This document shows positions 62,782 through 64,000 of a stretch of DNA of 64,000 nucleotides, in pieces (position 1 is the stretch's first letter; the number at the start of each line of letters is the position of its first letter). Where the stretch lies: the NCBI GenBank assembly GCA_016705235.1, contig JADIYP010000006.1, positions 1,240,001 through 1,304,000 on the forward strand, read 5' to 3'. The position numbers and the translations under genes are program-made. Source of the DNA: Candidatus Leptovillus affinis. GTDB lineage: Bacteria; Chloroflexota; Anaerolineae; Promineifilales; Promineifilaceae. Below the pieces are notes generated by a model that saw nothing but the letters and a program-made list of their open reading frames with translations, had not been told where the DNA came from and did no database searches.

Positions 62782-62810
62782 TTGCCGCCCCCTGATCTCT
62801 CTGATACGAT
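62782..62810 (+). promoter_or_regulatory. Leaderless promoter of the MoxR gene
   Basis: TTGCCG, 17 bp, TACGAT (TGA upstream of it); the -10 ends 7 nt before the ATG at 62818. Confidence 0.5.
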
Positions 62811-62817
62811 ATGGGCT

Positions 62818-63780
62818 ATGACCCAAGAAATCAAACCCTTTGCGCAAAAAATTATTGCCAACGTCGAACGCGTCATCATCGGCAAACGCGACACGTTAGA
62901 ACTGCTGCTGGTGGCTCTCCTATGCGAAGGCCACGTCTTATTAGAAGATGTGCCCGGCGTGGGCAAAACAATGCTCGCCCGCGCTTTAGCCATCAGCATG
63001 GGCGTCGATTTTAAGCGGTTGCAATGCACCCCCGACCTGCTGCCCAACGATGTGACCGGCGTCTCTATTTTTGACCAAAATCAACAGGCGTTCACGTTCA
63101 TCCCCGGCCCAGCCTTCACCAACATTTTATTAGCCGATGAAATCAATCGGGCCACGCCGCGCACCCAATCGGCGCTGTTAGAGGCGATGGGTGAGCGGCA
63201 GGTGACGGTAGATGGCGTGACGCGAGAATTGGAACGGCCGTTTTTTGTCATGGCCACGCAAAACCCGGTGGAATACGAAGGCACCTTCCCGCTGCCAGAA
63301 GCCCAACTCGACCGGTTTTTCATTAAATTAAGCCTGGGTTACCTGGACGAAGCCACCGAAAGCCAGATGCTGCTCAACCTGGGCGGCGTCCATCCAATTG
63401 AGACATTGCCGCCTGTTAGTGACGGCCGTCAACTAACCGATCTCCTGCCCCAAGTCTGGCAGGTCCACGTCGATCAAACCCTCCGTGAATATATCGTGCG
63501 CCTGGTTTTTGCCACTCGCCGCCACAAAGACCTGCTGCTTGGCGCCAGCCCGCGCGGCAGCCTGGCCCTCTATCGCGCTTCTCAGGCTTACGCCGCCCTC
63601 CAAGGGCGCGACTTCGTGCTGCCCGACGACATCAAAAAACTAACCACGCCCATCCTGGCCCATCGCTGCCTCGTCCACCCCGAAAGCGCTCTGCGCGGCA
63701 CAAAAATTGAATCTATCCTGGCGGGCATCATCAACACTACCAGCCTGGATATCGGCGAATTAGCAAGTTTGTCGGCATAA
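62818..63780 (+). CDS. MoxR-family AAA ATPase
   Basis: 320 residues from ATG 62818 (MTQEIKPFAQKI). Walker A LEDVPGVGKTMLARALA, Walker B ILLADEINRATPRTQSALLEAMGE, sensor 1 FFVMATQNPVEYEGTFPLPEAQLDRF, sensor 2 GASPRGSLALYRASQA. MoxR proteins act as chaperones that help metal insertion or complex assembly, normally with DUF58 and VWA partners. A DUF58 gene starts 35 bp downstream. Its own promoter suggests it is separate from the Ubl operon. Confidence 0.95.
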   Translation: MTQEIKPFAQKIIANVERVIIGKRDTLELLLVALLCEGHVLLEDVPGVGKTMLARALAISMGVDFKRLQCTPDLLPNDVTGVSIFDQNQQAFTFIPGPAFTNILLADEINRATPRTQSALLEAMGERQVTVDGVTRELERPFFVMATQNPVEYEGTFPLPEAQLDRFFIKLSLGYLDEATESQMLLNLGGVHPIETLPPVSDGRQLTDLLPQVWQVHVDQTLREYIVRLVFATRRHKDLLLGASPRGSLALYRASQAYAALQGRDFVLPDDIKKLTTPILAHRCLVHPESALRGTKIESILAGIINTTSLDIGELASLSA

Positions 63781-63814
63781 CTGACGAGTAGATGTACCGC
63801 CAGGTAAGGCGCTT

Positions 63815-64000
63815 ATGGGGCAATTCTTCGGCCTGATCATAATCTTAATGCTGGTAGCCTTTCTGCTGAAAGTTGATTTCATTTTTTATCTGGTCTACGT
63901 CAGCATCGGCCTCTACGCCTGGAACCGGTGGTATACGCCGCGCATCCTGGGCCATATTTTGGCGCGCCGCGACTTTACCGATCACGCTTTTTGGGGAGAA
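63815..64000 (+). CDS. DUF58-family membrane protein, N-terminal part (truncated by window edge)
   Basis: 62 residues to the window edge, MGQFFGLIIILMLVAFLLKVDFIFYLVYVSIGLYAWNRWY, then RRDFTDHAFWGE. One or two membrane segments, then the start of the soluble domain. Typical of DUF58 proteins paired with MoxR. Starts 35 bp after the MoxR stop. Confidence 0.8.
   Translation, partial: MGQFFGLIIILMLVAFLLKVDFIFYLVYVSIGLYAWNRWYTPRILGHILARRDFTDHAFWGE

Noticed and set aside
1..64000. tRNA, rRNA, riboswitch, IS element, prophage
   Set aside because: No tRNA-like clover pattern, no transposase, integrase or phage structural gene was seen on either strand.

Overview
The window looks like the chromosome of a Chloroflexota bacterium, most likely of the Anaerolineae or a related class. 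This is inferred from gene content and style only. It is GC-rich and dense, with many intergenic repeats. It carries PEP carboxylase, a long RmlA-type nucleotidyltransferase, TrmFO, an HMG-CoA reductase, proline-rich membrane-anchored surface proteins, a Ser/Thr kinase and large AAA/cyclase regulators. No rRNA, tRNA, CRISPR array, IS element or prophage was seen. The octamer ACGGCCGT recurs about every 300 bp, inside and outside genes (16 copies counted in the first 5 kb).

Layout. 1-11 kb: a truncated Hsp70-like gene, a 21-bp tandem array, an AraC-type/alkyltransferase fusion, a GH13 alpha-glucan enzyme, a nudix hydrolase-ppc operon, and an M23 peptidase overlapping a penicillin-acylase-type amidase. 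11-20.7 kb: repeat-rich spacers, an AT-rich lipoprotein, an unknown helical protein, a HAD phosphatase and a Ser/Thr kinase that share a duplicated promoter/leader module, a small surface protein, and proBA. 20.8-31.2 kb: a secreted CAP protein, an envelope-stress pair (PspC, PspA) and an exopolysaccharide locus (GT4, two Wzz-like proteins, CpsD-like ATPase, polytopic protein, RmlA-like enzyme, UDP-glucose pyrophosphorylase). 31.2-41.3 kb: housekeeping genes (trmFO, histidine kinase, hflX, M20 peptidase, acyl-CoA dehydrogenase, HMG-CoA reductase, an RlmI-like methyltransferase). 41.3-47 kb: two overlapping cyclase-domain/AAA regulators whose cyclase active sites are degenerate in complementary ways. 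47-51.2 kb: 167-bp tandem repeats and smc. 51.2-52.4 kb: an acetyltransferase and a repeat-bearing spacer.

52.4-64 kb is the most exciting part: a co-directional block encoding what looks like a complete ubiquitin-like conjugation pathway. In order it has a dynamin-like GTPase, a protein with a C-terminal beta-sandwich, a cytoplasmic CAP-domain protein, an E1-like adenylating enzyme, a ubiquitin-like protein that already ends in Gly, an E2 with the HPN motif and catalytic Cys, two JAMM isopeptidases (one membrane-anchored with an outer beta-sandwich), and two RING-like binuclear zinc proteins (one membrane-anchored). A MoxR ATPase and the start of a DUF58 protein follow. The expected logic is: E1 activates the Ubl, E2 carries it, the RING proteins act as E3s, the JAMM enzymes remove it. 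The GTPase, CAP and membrane segments hint at targets at the cell membrane. Bacterial Ub-like operons and prokaryotic RING domains are known from comparative genomics; this particular set and order may be new.

Several genes have a -10 box ending 6-7 nt before the start codon, which suggests common leaderless transcription.
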